5,360 bases of DNA, taken from positions 1 through 5,360 of the forward strand of contig JADMIH010000228.1 of NCBI GenBank assembly GCA_015478675.1. Reading direction: 5' to 3'. Position numbers and translations under genes: made by a program. Under the pieces are notes generated by a model. It worked only from the letters and a program-made list of their open reading frames with translations, made no database searches and had not been told where the DNA came from. This document shows, one piece after another, positions 5,338-5,360 of this stretch (position 1 is the stretch's first letter; each line of letters opens with the position of its first letter). The stretch is from Chloroflexota bacterium (lineage in GTDB: Bacteria; Chloroflexota; Chloroflexia; QHBQ01; JADMIH01).

Positions 5338-5360
5338 GTAACTGTTCAGAACAGGGGTGC
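5338..5360 (+). repeat. Left end of a third element A family copy, cut by the window edge
   Basis: GTAACTGTTCAGAACAGGGG (5338-5357) matches the element A left end (12-24) and the copy at 4311. An oppositely oriented partner, CCCTGCTCTGAA (5313-5324), pairs with TTCAGAACAGGG (5345-5356) at 11 of 12 positions. The remainder lies beyond the window, so its full structure cannot be seen. Confidence 0.55.

Overview
This window carries three genes of a GC-rich bacterium. The likely phylum is Chloroflexota, but that is an inference from the style of the C/G-rich hairpin repeats, the fused alpha/beta E1 dehydrogenase and the strong codon bias toward C at the third position. Nothing in the window fixes the taxonomy.

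Layout. Positions 1-371 hold no gene. They contain two unrelated non-coding elements with terminal inverted repeats lying almost end to end. Element A (12-171) carries a long perfect hairpin and a run of G-tracts. Element B (183-359) has perfect 22-bp inverted ends and is bracketed by a nearly perfect 9-bp direct repeat. A sigma-70-type promoter (372-402) follows only 12 bp after element B and should drive a GTG-started gene (562-2853). That gene encodes a fused E1 alpha + E1 beta thiamine-diphosphate 2-oxoacid dehydrogenase. A terminator hairpin (2878-2910) separates it from the convergent gene 3011-4105 on the minus strand, a HoxN/NixA-family (NiCoT) nickel/cobalt permease.

Divergent from the permease is a DtxR/MntR-family metalloregulator (4513-5268). 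The 407-bp intergenic stretch between them holds one clear promoter for each gene: TTGCAA-N17-TATAGT for the permease and TTGACA-N17-TATACT for the regulator. A perfect 14-bp palindrome covers the permease -35 box, and an inverted repeat sits in the spacer of the regulator promoter. Part of another copy of the element A repeat family (4311-4420) ends next to the regulator's -35 box. A third copy begins at the right edge of the window (5338 onward).

How they fit together. The permease and regulator look like a divergent metal-uptake/metal-sensing pair. The regulator keeps four of the six MntR-type primary metal ligands but has His and Leu at the other two, and it has an RGRGRP insertion in its wing, so its metal and operator specificity may differ from MntR or IdeR. 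The E1 gene is transcriptionally separate and has no E2 or E3 partner in view. I found no tRNA, rRNA, CRISPR array, recognisable riboswitch or transposase gene.
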